Assembly (NCBI GenBank): GCA_028873275.1
Contig: JAGWLJ010000094.1
Location: forward strand, 1-6,299
Reading direction: 5' to 3'
From: Pseudomonadota bacterium
GTDB lineage: Bacteria; Pseudomonadota; Alphaproteobacteria; Rickettsiales; SXRF01
Length of the DNA: 6,299 nucleotides
Part shown: positions 1-5,279 of the stretch, piece after piece
Layout: each line of letters opens with the position of its first letter
Numbering within the stretch: the stretch's first letter is position 1
The notes under the pieces: generated by a model
The model's input: the letters and a program-made list of their open reading frames with translations, nothing else
Database searches by the model: none
What the model was told of the DNA's origin: nothing
Program-made: the position numbers and the translations under genes

Positions 1-808
1 GATGACGCGCAACGTGCACGATGCCGCCATTATGCTCAATGTCATGTGCGGGCACGATCCGAAGGATTCCACCTCGGCTCCGCTGGCCGTGCCGGATTTT
101 GAAAAAGCGCTCTCCGGCAACGTTAAAGGCAAGCGCATCGGCATCCCGAAGGAGTACCGTCCCGACGGCATGGACAGTGAAATCCTTGCCATGTGGGAGA
201 AGGGTGCAAAACTCCTGAAGGAAGCGGGCGCCGAAATCGTTGACATCAGCCTGCCCCATACCAAATACGCGCTGGCTACCTATTACATCGTCGCCCCCGC
301 CGAATGTTCCTCGAACCTGGCGCGCTATGACGGGGTGCGTTATGGCCTGCGCGTTGGCGCTGAAGAGGGGCTGACTGCCATGTACGAAAAAACCCGCGCC
401 GCCGGCTTCGGGGCGGAGGTCAAGCGGCGTATCATGATCGGCACCTATGTGCTCTCCGCCGGCTATTACGATGCCTATTACAAGAAAGCCCAGCGCGTGC
501 GCTGGCTGATCGCCGAGGATTTCCGCAAGGCCTTCGAGCAGGTGGACGCCATCCTCACCCCCACCGCCCCCAGCGCCGCCTTCGGCTTCGATTACAAGCC
601 CAGCGACCCGGTGGAAATGTACTTGAACGATGTCTTCACCGTCCCCACCTCGCTGGCCGGCCTGCCCGGCATCTCCATCCCCGGCGCTTTGAATAAGAAT
701 GGTTTGCCGCTGGGATTGCAATTGATCGGCAAGGCCTTCGATGAGCAAACCGTGCTCAATGTCGCCTATGCGCTGGAGCAGGCGGTGGGGTTTGAGGCTA
801 AACCATAA
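1..808 (+). CDS. gatA: Aspartyl/glutamyl-tRNA(Asn/Gln) amidotransferase subunit A, C-terminal part
   Basis: GatA is the amidase subunit of cytoplasmic GatCAB. It releases ammonia from glutamine, and GatB uses it to convert Glu-tRNA(Gln) or Asp-tRNA(Asn) to the amide form. The window opens inside the gene. The visible 268 residues begin in the amidase-signature stretch with MTRNVHDAAIMLN and continue through AECSSNLARYDGVRYG, the GAEVKRRIMIGTYVLSAGYYDAYY segment (seen in two parts), DAILTPTAPSAAF, and the closing LAGLPGISIP and LPLGLQLIGKAFDE motifs, all typical of GatA. The Ser-cisSer-Lys catalytic residues lie upstream of the window, so activity cannot be judged here. The first ATG (2-4) is an internal Met, not the start. 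The TAA at 806-808 is followed after 15 nt by the next gene, so co-transcription is likely. GC content is like that of gatB. Confidence 0.96.
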   Translation, partial: MTRNVHDAAIMLNVMCGHDPKDSTSAPLAVPDFEKALSGNVKGKRIGIPKEYRPDGMDSEILAMWEKGAKLLKEAGAEIVDISLPHTKYALATYYIVAPAECSSNLARYDGVRYGLRVGAEEGLTAMYEKTRAAGFGAEVKRRIMIGTYVLSAGYYDAYYKKAQRVRWLIAEDFRKAFEQVDAILTPTAPSAAFGFDYKPSDPVEMYLNDVFTVPTSLAGLPGISIPGALNKNGLPLGLQLIGKAFDEQTVLNVAYALEQAVGFEAKP

Positions 809-823
809 ATTGGAAAGCGCATT

Positions 824-1216
824 ATGGATATTTCAGATTTGCCATATAAAGTGTTGATCGAGATCGAGGAGCCGTTTCGTAAATATCTTGCAAAGGTGCC
901 TTCCGATCAGCAGATCGAAAAGGTTGTAATGACTCGGTCGTCGGAAATTCCGGAGAATGAGCAATTGACAAAGGAGCAGGTAAGGGAGCGGATAGATCAA
1001 GAATTCTCGGAGTGGATCAGCGCGATAAAACCTATTCTCGGAGATAACGCCATTATCAGCGAATTGCGGGGATTAAGTACCATTATATGTACTACATCGG
1101 CGCAGGCAATAAAGGAAGTGATCAGACTAGGCGATGGTAAAGTAACTGCCGGTCTGGCTGCCCATTGTATGTTTATGGGTATTGATGAAGTGGAACGCCG
1201 TCTTGGCAGAGGCTAG
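824..1216 (+). CDS. Unrecognised 130-aa protein in lower-GC DNA between gatA and mug
   Basis: I do not recognise this family. The 130-residue product has no signal peptide or obvious membrane segment. It is rich in charged residues and looks mainly helical: an acidic N-terminal half (EQLTKEQVRERIDQEF around 45-60), then a more hydrophobic part (NAIISELRGLSTIICTTSAQAIKEVI) and a Gly-containing end (DGKVTAGLAAHCMFMGIDEVERRLGRG). The ATG at 824 is preceded by GGAAAG (812-817) at good spacing, which supports the start. It begins 15 nt after gatA and ends 2 nt before mug, so it sits in the same transcription unit. Hand counts of two 60-base lines give 48% and 43% GC, against 58% for a line of gatB, and A/T-ending codons are frequent. 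This suggests horizontal acquisition. Function unknown; coding status rests on length, RBS and tight packing. Confidence 0.75.
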   Translation: MDISDLPYKVLIEIEEPFRKYLAKVPSDQQIEKVVMTRSSEIPENEQLTKEQVRERIDQEFSEWISAIKPILGDNAIISELRGLSTIICTTSAQAIKEVIRLGDGKVTAGLAAHCMFMGIDEVERRLGRG

Positions 1217-1218
1217 CA

Positions 1219-1722
1219 GTGGACCACATTGTCCCCGATCTCCTCGCGCCGCACCTGAAGCTGGTCTTCTGCGGTACTGCACCCAGCGCCGCCTCGGCGC
1301 GCGCCAGGGCGTATTACGCCAATCCGGGCAACCAATTCTGGAAAGTATTGCACCGGGTGGGGTTGACGCCCACCTTGTTCAGGCCGCAGGAGTATCCAAA
1401 ACTGCTGTCGCTTGGCATCGGCATGACGGATGTCTGCAAAACCGCGTCGGGCAACGACGATGAGCTGCCCGCCGCCGCCATCGACCCGGAATCGGTGCGG
1501 AAGAAGCTAGTGCGCTATCAGCCGCAATGGGCGGCATTTACCAGCAAATACAGCGCGTCCGTTTACTTTAAGCGGAAAGTGGAGTATGGCGTACAGCCCG
1601 ACCGGCTGGGGCAGACGCAGTTTTATGTCTGCTGCTCGACCTCCGGCCGCGCCCGGCGCTTCTGGCGCGAGGAGGTGTGGGAGGGGTTGGCGGCTCTTAT
1701 TTCCCCGCCAAGCCGCGCATAG
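1219..1722 (+). CDS. mug: Mug-family (G/U mismatch-specific) DNA glycosylase, C-terminus altered by a repeat
   Basis: Probable member of the Mug/TDG branch of uracil-DNA glycosylases, which remove uracil or related bases from mismatched DNA in base-excision repair. The 167-aa product shows the family layout: LVFCGTAPS at 15-23 (the position of the E. coli GINPG motif), YYANPGNQFWKVL at 32-44, LGIGMTDVCKTASG in the middle, and the late STSG loop (140-143) followed by RARRFW. The Asn of the E. coli GINPG motif appears as Ala here. From memory, alphaproteobacterial relatives also carry GTA-type motifs, so this may be a subfamily trait. The start is GTG at 1219, with AGAGG (1208-1212) six bases upstream and only 2 nt after the previous stop. 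The natural domain ends near WEGLAALI. The last six residues (SPPSRA) and the TAG stop lie in the left hairpin repeat. Confidence 0.85.
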   Translation: MDHIVPDLLAPHLKLVFCGTAPSAASARARAYYANPGNQFWKVLHRVGLTPTLFRPQEYPKLLSLGIGMTDVCKTASGNDDELPAAAIDPESVRKKLVRYQPQWAAFTSKYSASVYFKRKVEYGVQPDRLGQTQFYVCCSTSGRARRFWREEVWEGLAALISPPSRA

Positions 1723-1743
1723 CGCGGGCGCGAGCGGGGATCG
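1701..1743 (+). repeat. Left palindromic repeat of the GIY-YIG cassette
   Basis: This imperfect palindrome has outer arms TCCCCGC (1702-1708) and GCGGGGA (1734-1740), plus an inner stem CCGCGC (1713-1718) / GCGCGG (1722-1727) closed by an ATA loop. Its outer blocks, TTCCCCGCCAAGC (1701-1713) and GCGCGAGCGGGGATCG (1728-1743), are exactly repeated in inverted orientation at 2058-2097, while the 14-nt centre differs. It encodes the last residues of mug, and the mug TAG (1720-1722) falls at the hairpin tip. There is no T-run after it, so it is not a standard intrinsic terminator. Confidence 0.9.
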
Positions 1744-1752
1744 GATCGAGGT

Positions 1753-2106
1753 ATGACCAAGTGCTATTACGTATACTTGCTGACCAACAAAGCCTATGGG
1801 TTATTCTATGTGGGTATTACTGATGATTTAGTCAGAAGAATTTGGGAACATATTCATGGCATGAGAGATGGATTCACTAAAAAATATGGTATTCATCGGC
1901 TTGTGCATTATGAAGTTTTCGATAATGTGCAGGACGCGATGAATAGGGAAAATCGCTTGAAACGTTGGAATCGAACATGGAAAATTGAAATGATCGAAAA
2001 AAACAATCCCGAATGGAATGATTTGTATAACGTTTTTTGCGAAGCGCATGCTGTGAACGATCCCCGCTCGCGCTCATTGCATTCGCTTGGCGGGGAATTA
2101 TGCTGA
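1753..2106 (+). CDS. Small single-domain GIY-YIG endonuclease-like protein
   Basis: A 117-aa protein that is essentially one GIY-YIG nuclease domain of the short stand-alone type related to the YhbQ/UPF0213 group. The motifs are in order: YYVYLL (5-10, GIY equivalent), FYVGIT (18-23, YIG equivalent), DDLVRRIWEH with the expected Arg28 and His33, GFTKKYG (40-46), and NRENRLKRW with the probable metal-binding Glu66, then PEWNDLY (86-92), where such proteins usually finish. All catalytic positions look intact, so an active nuclease is plausible; substrate unknown. Residues 102-117 (NDPRSRSLHSLGGELC) are an extra tail encoded by the right hairpin repeat, which has no stop in this frame. The stop lies inside gatB (7-nt overlap). 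A GGAT/GAGG stretch at 1743-1751 is the only SD candidate and its spacing is poor. Base composition is foreign to the locus. Confidence 0.9.
   Translation: MTKCYYVYLLTNKAYGLFYVGITDDLVRRIWEHIHGMRDGFTKKYGIHRLVHYEVFDNVQDAMNRENRLKRWNRTWKIEMIEKNNPEWNDLYNVFCEAHAVNDPRSRSLHSLGGELC
2058..2097 (-). repeat. Right palindromic repeat of the GIY-YIG cassette
   Basis: Inverted copy of the repeat at 1701-1743. Positions 2085-2097 are the reverse complement of 1701-1713, and 2058-2073 the reverse complement of 1728-1743, with no mismatch in 29 positions. The centre (2074-2084, 11 nt) is unrelated to the 14-nt centre of the left copy. Arms TCCCCGC (2061-2067) and GCGGGGA (2090-2096) can pair. The repeat encodes the C-terminal tail of the GIY-YIG protein, and its last arm contains the likely gatB Shine-Dalgarno. 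Confidence 0.9.
2092..2096 (+). promoter_or_regulatory. Probable gatB ribosome-binding site inside the right hairpin arm
   Basis: GGGGA lies three bases before the gatB ATG (2100-2102). It is the only purine-rich candidate, and its spacing is short. It sits in the 3' arm of the 2061-2096 palindrome, so a folded mRNA would hide it. Ribosomes translating the upstream GIY-YIG frame, which ends at 2106, would open the hairpin, so translational coupling is possible. This is inferred from sequence only. Confidence 0.5.
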
Positions 2107-3533
2107 AAGACTGGGAGATTGTCATCGGCCTGGAAGTGCACGCGCAGGTGACCACGGAATCCAAACTCTTCTCCGGGGCGGCGACGTCGTTCGGGGAGGA
2201 ACCCAACAGCAATGTCTCCTTTGTCGATGCGGGTATGCCGGGGATGCTGCCGGTCATCAACGAGCGCGCCATCGAGCAGGCGGTGCGTACCGGGCTGGCC
2301 ATCAACGCGCAGATCAACCTGAAAAGCGTCTTCGACCGCAAGAATTATTTCTATCCCGATCTGCCGCAGGGTTATCAGATTTCGCAGTTTCTCGACCCCG
2401 TCGTCGGCAAGGGAGAGATTATTCTCGATCTGCCGGAGGGCAAGACGAAGAAGGTCAATGTCACGCGCATCCATCTCGAGCAGGATGCCGGCAAATCGCT
2501 GCATGAGTATAACCCGAAATACAGCTATATCGATTTGAACCGCGCCGGGACGCCGCTTATGGAAATCGTCTCCGAACCGGAGATGTCGTCGGCGGATGAG
2601 GCGGCGGCGTATATCAAGAAACTGCGCGCCATCCTGCGCTATATCGGCAGTTGCGATGGCGACATGGAGAAGGGCAATCTGCGCGTCGACGCCAACGTGT
2701 CGGTGAGGAAGCCCGGCGGCAAGCTCGGCACGCGTTGCGAGATCAAGAACGTCAATTCGATCCGTTTCCTGCACAAGGCCATCGAGTTCGAGGCCATGCG
2801 GCAGGTGGAGATCCTGGAAAGCGGCGGCACCATCGACCAGGAAACGCGGCTCTTTGATTCCAGCAAGGGCGAGACGCGCACCATGCGCAGCAAGGAAGAC
2901 GCCATGGACTATCGCTATTTCCCGGATCCCGATTTATTGCCGCTGGAGTTGACGCCGGATTTCGTGGAGGCAATGAAGCAAACCCTGCCGGAGCTGCCCG
3001 ACCAGAAGAAGCAGCGCTATACAGAAAAATTCGGACTGTCTGCTTACGATGCAGAGGTTATTGTGGCCGAGCAGGAATACGCTGAATATTACGAGAAGCT
3101 GGCCGAAAAGCATGATCCCAAGCTCTCCGCCAACTGGATGACTGGTGAGCTATTCGGGCGACTGAATAAACTCGGCGTGGGCATCTCCGCTTCGCCCATC
3201 GGTACCGAACAGCTCTCCGGTCTGCTGGCGCTGATTGAGAATAAGACAATTTCCGGCAACATCGCCAAAACGGTGCTCGACCTTATGTTCGAAACCGGCA
3301 AGGATGCCGCCGCCATCGTCGAGGAAAAAGGCCTGAAGCAGGTCACCGATACGGGCGCCATCGAGAAAGTCATCGACGAGGTCATGGCCGCCAACCCCGA
3401 TAAGGTGGCGGAATATCGCTCCGGCAAGGATAAATTATTTGGTTTCTTCGTGGGGCAGGTGATCAAGGCCAGCGGCGGCAAAGCCAACCCGGCGGCGGTC
3501 AACGAATTGCTTAAGAAAAAGCTGGCGGGATAG
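2100..3533 (+). CDS. gatB: Aspartyl/glutamyl-tRNA(Asn/Gln) amidotransferase subunit B
   Basis: GatB is the tRNA-binding kinase/amidotransferase subunit of GatCAB: it activates the misacylated Glu or Asp on tRNA with ATP and amidates it with ammonia from GatA. The 477-aa product has normal family length and all hallmark segments: WEIVIGLEVHAQ (5-16), YPDLPQGYQISQF, HLEQDAGKS, YIDLNRAGTPLMEIVSEPE, GDMEKGNLRVDANVSVR (around 187-203), TRCEIKNVNS, TMRSKEDAMDYRYFPDPDL (around 259-277), then the helical and YqeY-like C-terminal domains ending in KKKLAG. The start is ATG 2100, because family homology begins just after it. The in-frame ATG at 2037 would add 21 residues encoded by GIY-YIG and repeat DNA. 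The gene overlaps the GIY-YIG stop by 7 nt, and its start codon lies at the cassette boundary. It normally neighbours gatA; here three genes intervene. Confidence 0.97.
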   Translation: MLKDWEIVIGLEVHAQVTTESKLFSGAATSFGEEPNSNVSFVDAGMPGMLPVINERAIEQAVRTGLAINAQINLKSVFDRKNYFYPDLPQGYQISQFLDPVVGKGEIILDLPEGKTKKVNVTRIHLEQDAGKSLHEYNPKYSYIDLNRAGTPLMEIVSEPEMSSADEAAAYIKKLRAILRYIGSCDGDMEKGNLRVDANVSVRKPGGKLGTRCEIKNVNSIRFLHKAIEFEAMRQVEILESGGTIDQETRLFDSSKGETRTMRSKEDAMDYRYFPDPDLLPLELTPDFVEAMKQTLPELPDQKKQRYTEKFGLSAYDAEVIVAEQEYAEYYEKLAEKHDPKLSANWMTGELFGRLNKLGVGISASPIGTEQLSGLLALIENKTISGNIAKTVLDLMFETGKDAAAIVEEKGLKQVTDTGAIEKVIDEVMAANPDKVAEYRSGKDKLFGFFVGQVIKASGGKANPAAVNELLKKKLAG

Positions 3534-3534
3534 C

Positions 3535-3551
3535 TTGGCATAATCATTGCT
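3535..3551 (+). promoter_or_regulatory. Sigma-54-like -24/-12 sequence upstream of the lipoprotein gene
   Basis: The sequence TTGGCA, six bases, TTGCT matches the sigma-54 consensus YTGGCACG-N4-TTGCW at all core positions except the CG after TGGCA, with exact spacing between TGGC (3536-3539) and TTGC (3547-3550). It occupies the gap just after gatB. The predicted transcript would start near 3562, only about three bases before the ATG at 3565, so the mRNA would be almost leaderless. That argues for caution; it may be a chance match. Confidence 0.22.
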
Positions 3552-3564
3552 TAGCTCTCCGGTC

Positions 3565-4179
3565 ATGAGCAAGCGCGCGCCCTATCTCATTCATCTCGGC
3601 ATGGCTGTGGCCCTGGCGGGCTGTGCTGCGTCGGGCGGCAGCCCGGCCCCCTCCGCCGGCGACGGCAAGGACGAAAATTATGAGGCCGTCAAAGCGGCCG
3701 CCAAGGAAACGGCGGTGGCGGTGGGGGCTGAAGTCAAGGAAGCCGCCGGGCATGCCGGAAATCTTGCCGATGCGGCCAAGGAAGGCATTTATGGCGTGAC
3801 CGACCATCTGGCCAACTGGATACGCCCGGAGAAGCCCAAGCCGCCGCTGCCGGTCCGGGCATCCTATTGTTACCGCGCTTATCAGGATATCCTGTGCTAC
3901 CGGCAACCAATGCCGGGCTGGGAATTCCGCCTGGTCGCCTATCAGGGCACGGATGCCAAGCCGCCACCGCCGGCTATGATGCAGTTGCTGCCCACACGCA
4001 CCGCCGATGTGAAAGAAAATCCCGCTAACCGCGTGGCGGCCGCCAAACCCGTCTTCAACGAGCCGCCGACGGCCAGCGAGGATAAAAAGCAGCCGGATGC
4101 CGACGCCGCTTCTCCTTCGGGAGGAACGGAGGCGACGCATGAGCAGCTGCCCGACCCGGCGATGGCGCCGCAGCTTTAG
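3565..4179 (+). CDS. Probable lipoprotein with a conserved-looking Tyr-Cys-Tyr region
   Basis: The 204-aa product begins with a short signal peptide (MSKRAPYLIHLGMAVALAGC) ending in a good lipobox, LAGC, with the acceptor Cys at residue 20. This predicts a membrane-anchored periplasmic lipoprotein. Next come an Ala/Lys/Glu-rich amphipathic helix (about 38-80: EAVKAAAKETA, EVKEAAGHAG), a Pro-rich linker, and a compact segment ASYCYRAYQDILCYRQP (99-115) followed by GWEFRLVAYQG. I have seen this Cys-pair region in other alphaproteobacterial envelope proteins but cannot name the family. The C-terminal third is low-complexity and Pro/Ala/Glu-rich. I chose ATG 3565 because it gives a canonical signal peptide; an in-frame TTG at 3547 would add six residues. 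No strong SD is visible. It starts 31 nt after gatB and may be its last operon member. The TAG interlocks with the hemY stop. Confidence 0.82.
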   Translation: MSKRAPYLIHLGMAVALAGCAASGGSPAPSAGDGKDENYEAVKAAAKETAVAVGAEVKEAAGHAGNLADAAKEGIYGVTDHLANWIRPEKPKPPLPVRASYCYRAYQDILCYRQPMPGWEFRLVAYQGTDAKPPPPAMMQLLPTRTADVKENPANRVAAAKPVFNEPPTASEDKKQPDADAASPSGGTEATHEQLPDPAMAPQL

Positions 4180-5279
4180 GCCGAGAAACGCAGCTCCCGC
4201 TGCTTCCATTCCATCGTGTCGAAACTGCTGCAGGCGGCGCAGTGCGCTTCCCACGCTTTGGCGGCCTGGCCGCACTGGCGGCAGACCCAGGCGCTGTCAG
4301 GCGCCGGCGTTTCCGGGTGTATGGCAGTCAGCCTGCGCAACCATTTCGACTGCGACTCTCTCGATTCGCCGGAAATTACGCTGCGGAAAGCGGCGGCCAG
4401 CTGCGGGTGGGGCGATTCCTTCCAGGCTTGTAGCAGCAGTTGCGTGGCTTTTTCCTGCCTGTCATTCTTCGCGAAGGCATGAGCGGCAAAAACCATGGCC
4501 GGAACGAATCCCGGCAGTTCCTTGAGGCAATAGCGGGCAGCCAGCAGCGCCGCCTCCTTATGACCATGCTCCAGCGCCATGACGCCCTGCCGCAGATGCA
4601 CCAGCCCCCGATAGCGCCGCTTGTCGGCGCGGCTCAGCTGCCCCTTGCGCGCCGCGCGGTCGATGGCGGCCAGCGCCTCGGCCCATTGGCCCAGCCGGAG
4701 GTGCAGGCTGATGACGGCGAGGCTGCCCCTGGGATTGGCGGATTCGGCGCGCTGGGCCAGCGCCAGGGCCTTGGGAAAGAGCTGCTGCTTGCTGGCGGCC
4801 TCGCTCAGCGAACGCGCTGCGAGATATTCGGTTTCGTCATGATCAAGCATCTGCTCCAGCAGCTGGCGCGTGCGGGCGTCGTCACCGCGGCTGCGGGCGA
4901 TCTGGGCCGATAGCAGCAGCGTCATCGGCAGGCTACCCAGGAGTTTTTCCGCCCGGCGCGTATGCAGCTCGGCGCTTCCAAGGTCGGCGGCGGCCAGGGC
5001 GGCGACGCTGTGCGTCAGCTCCTGCAGCCCTTTGCGGTAGTGGCTCAGCCGCCTTTTTTCAAAGAAGCGCGACGGCGCCAGCACCAGGCGGCGGAGGACG
5101 CCGTAAAGAAAAGCGAGGGAGAAGGCTGCCAGCGCCAGCAGCAGGAGCAGGAAAGCGAAGCTGGTGTCGATCCGGTAATCGAGCCAGTAGAGGGTGGCGC
5201 TGCCCGGGTGCTCGGCGACCCATGCTGTGGCGATGCCGAAGCATACAAGGGCCGCCAGCAATAGGAGCAGATTGATCAT
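4176..5279 (-). CDS. hemY: HemY-type inner-membrane TPR protein with C-terminal four-Cys ribbon
   Basis: This is the proteobacterial HemY (HemY N-terminal domain family), an inner-membrane protein encoded with heme-synthesis genes, not the protoporphyrinogen oxidase also called HemY in Bacillus. The 367-aa product has two N-terminal transmembrane segments (about 3-20 and 41-62) separated by a short loop with HPGSATLYWLDYRIDTS. Helical TPR-like repeats follow from about residue 75 to 315 (for example AALAAADLGSAELHTRRAEKLL and LRLGQWAEALAAIDRAARKG). The end carries Cys333-x2-Cys336 and Cys347-x2-Cys350 (WVCRQCG to HCAACSSFDTMEW), a rubredoxin/zinc-ribbon-like module that may bind metal. The start ATG overlaps the upstream stop as ATGA (5276-5279), so translation is coupled. 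The TAA stop is interleaved with the lipoprotein stop on the other strand. Its exact role in heme synthesis is not established from sequence. Confidence 0.9.
   Translation of the reverse strand: MINLLLLLAALVCFGIATAWVAEHPGSATLYWLDYRIDTSFAFLLLLLALAAFSLAFLYGVLRRLVLAPSRFFEKRRLSHYRKGLQELTHSVAALAAADLGSAELHTRRAEKLLGSLPMTLLLSAQIARSRGDDARTRQLLEQMLDHDETEYLAARSLSEAASKQQLFPKALALAQRAESANPRGSLAVISLHLRLGQWAEALAAIDRAARKGQLSRADKRRYRGLVHLRQGVMALEHGHKEAALLAARYCLKELPGFVPAMVFAAHAFAKNDRQEKATQLLLQAWKESPHPQLAAAFRSVISGESRESQSKWLRRLTAIHPETPAPDSAWVCRQCGQAAKAWEAHCAACSSFDTMEWKQRELRFSA

Larger units (their letters stand above)
1701..2097 (+). mobile_element. Candidate hairpin-bounded GIY-YIG mobile cassette (397 bp)
   Basis: The unit holds one GIY-YIG gene between two inverted copies of a palindromic repeat. 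The left copy starts TTCCCCGCC and the right copy ends GGCGGGGAA. TTAT lies immediately outside both ends (1697-1700 and 2098-2101), as a 4-bp target duplication would. Interior coding DNA is far more AT-rich (hand count 33% GC over each of 1801-1860 and 1861-1920) than mug or gatB. It separates mug from gatB. There is no transposase; the GIY-YIG nuclease is the only candidate mobility protein, which is inference. Against a simple insertion, precise removal of the cassette with one TTAT would join mug in frame to gatB without a stop, so either flanking DNA was lost or TTAT is coincidental. Confidence 0.6.

Noticed and set aside
1701..1743. Left hairpin as an intrinsic terminator for mug
   Set aside because: A strong stem is present but no T-run follows it, and the same sequence recurs inverted at 2058-2097, so it is better explained as a repeat element.
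2037..2099. Upstream in-frame ATG for gatB giving 21 extra residues
   Set aside because: The extra residues are encoded by GIY-YIG and hairpin DNA and do not resemble GatB; homology begins just after ATG 2100.
1908..2774. 288-codon open frame on the minus strand opposite the GIY-YIG gene and gatB
   Set aside because: It lies opposite strongly conserved gatB coding sequence, is rich in Arg/Asp/Ile as expected of an antisense frame, and shows no family motif.
3519..3536. AAGCT/AGCTT inverted repeat at the end of gatB
   Set aside because: Short 5-bp stem with an 8-nt loop and no T-tract; likely chance.
4190..4203. GCAGC-TCCC-GCTGC hairpin after the lipoprotein stop
   Set aside because: Only a 5-bp stem, inside hemY coding sequence, with just two T after it; not a convincing terminator.
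3544..4275. 243-codon minus-strand open frame
   Set aside because: It is opposite the lipoprotein gene, which has a proper signal peptide and lipobox; the antisense product is Arg/Gly/His-rich with no motif.
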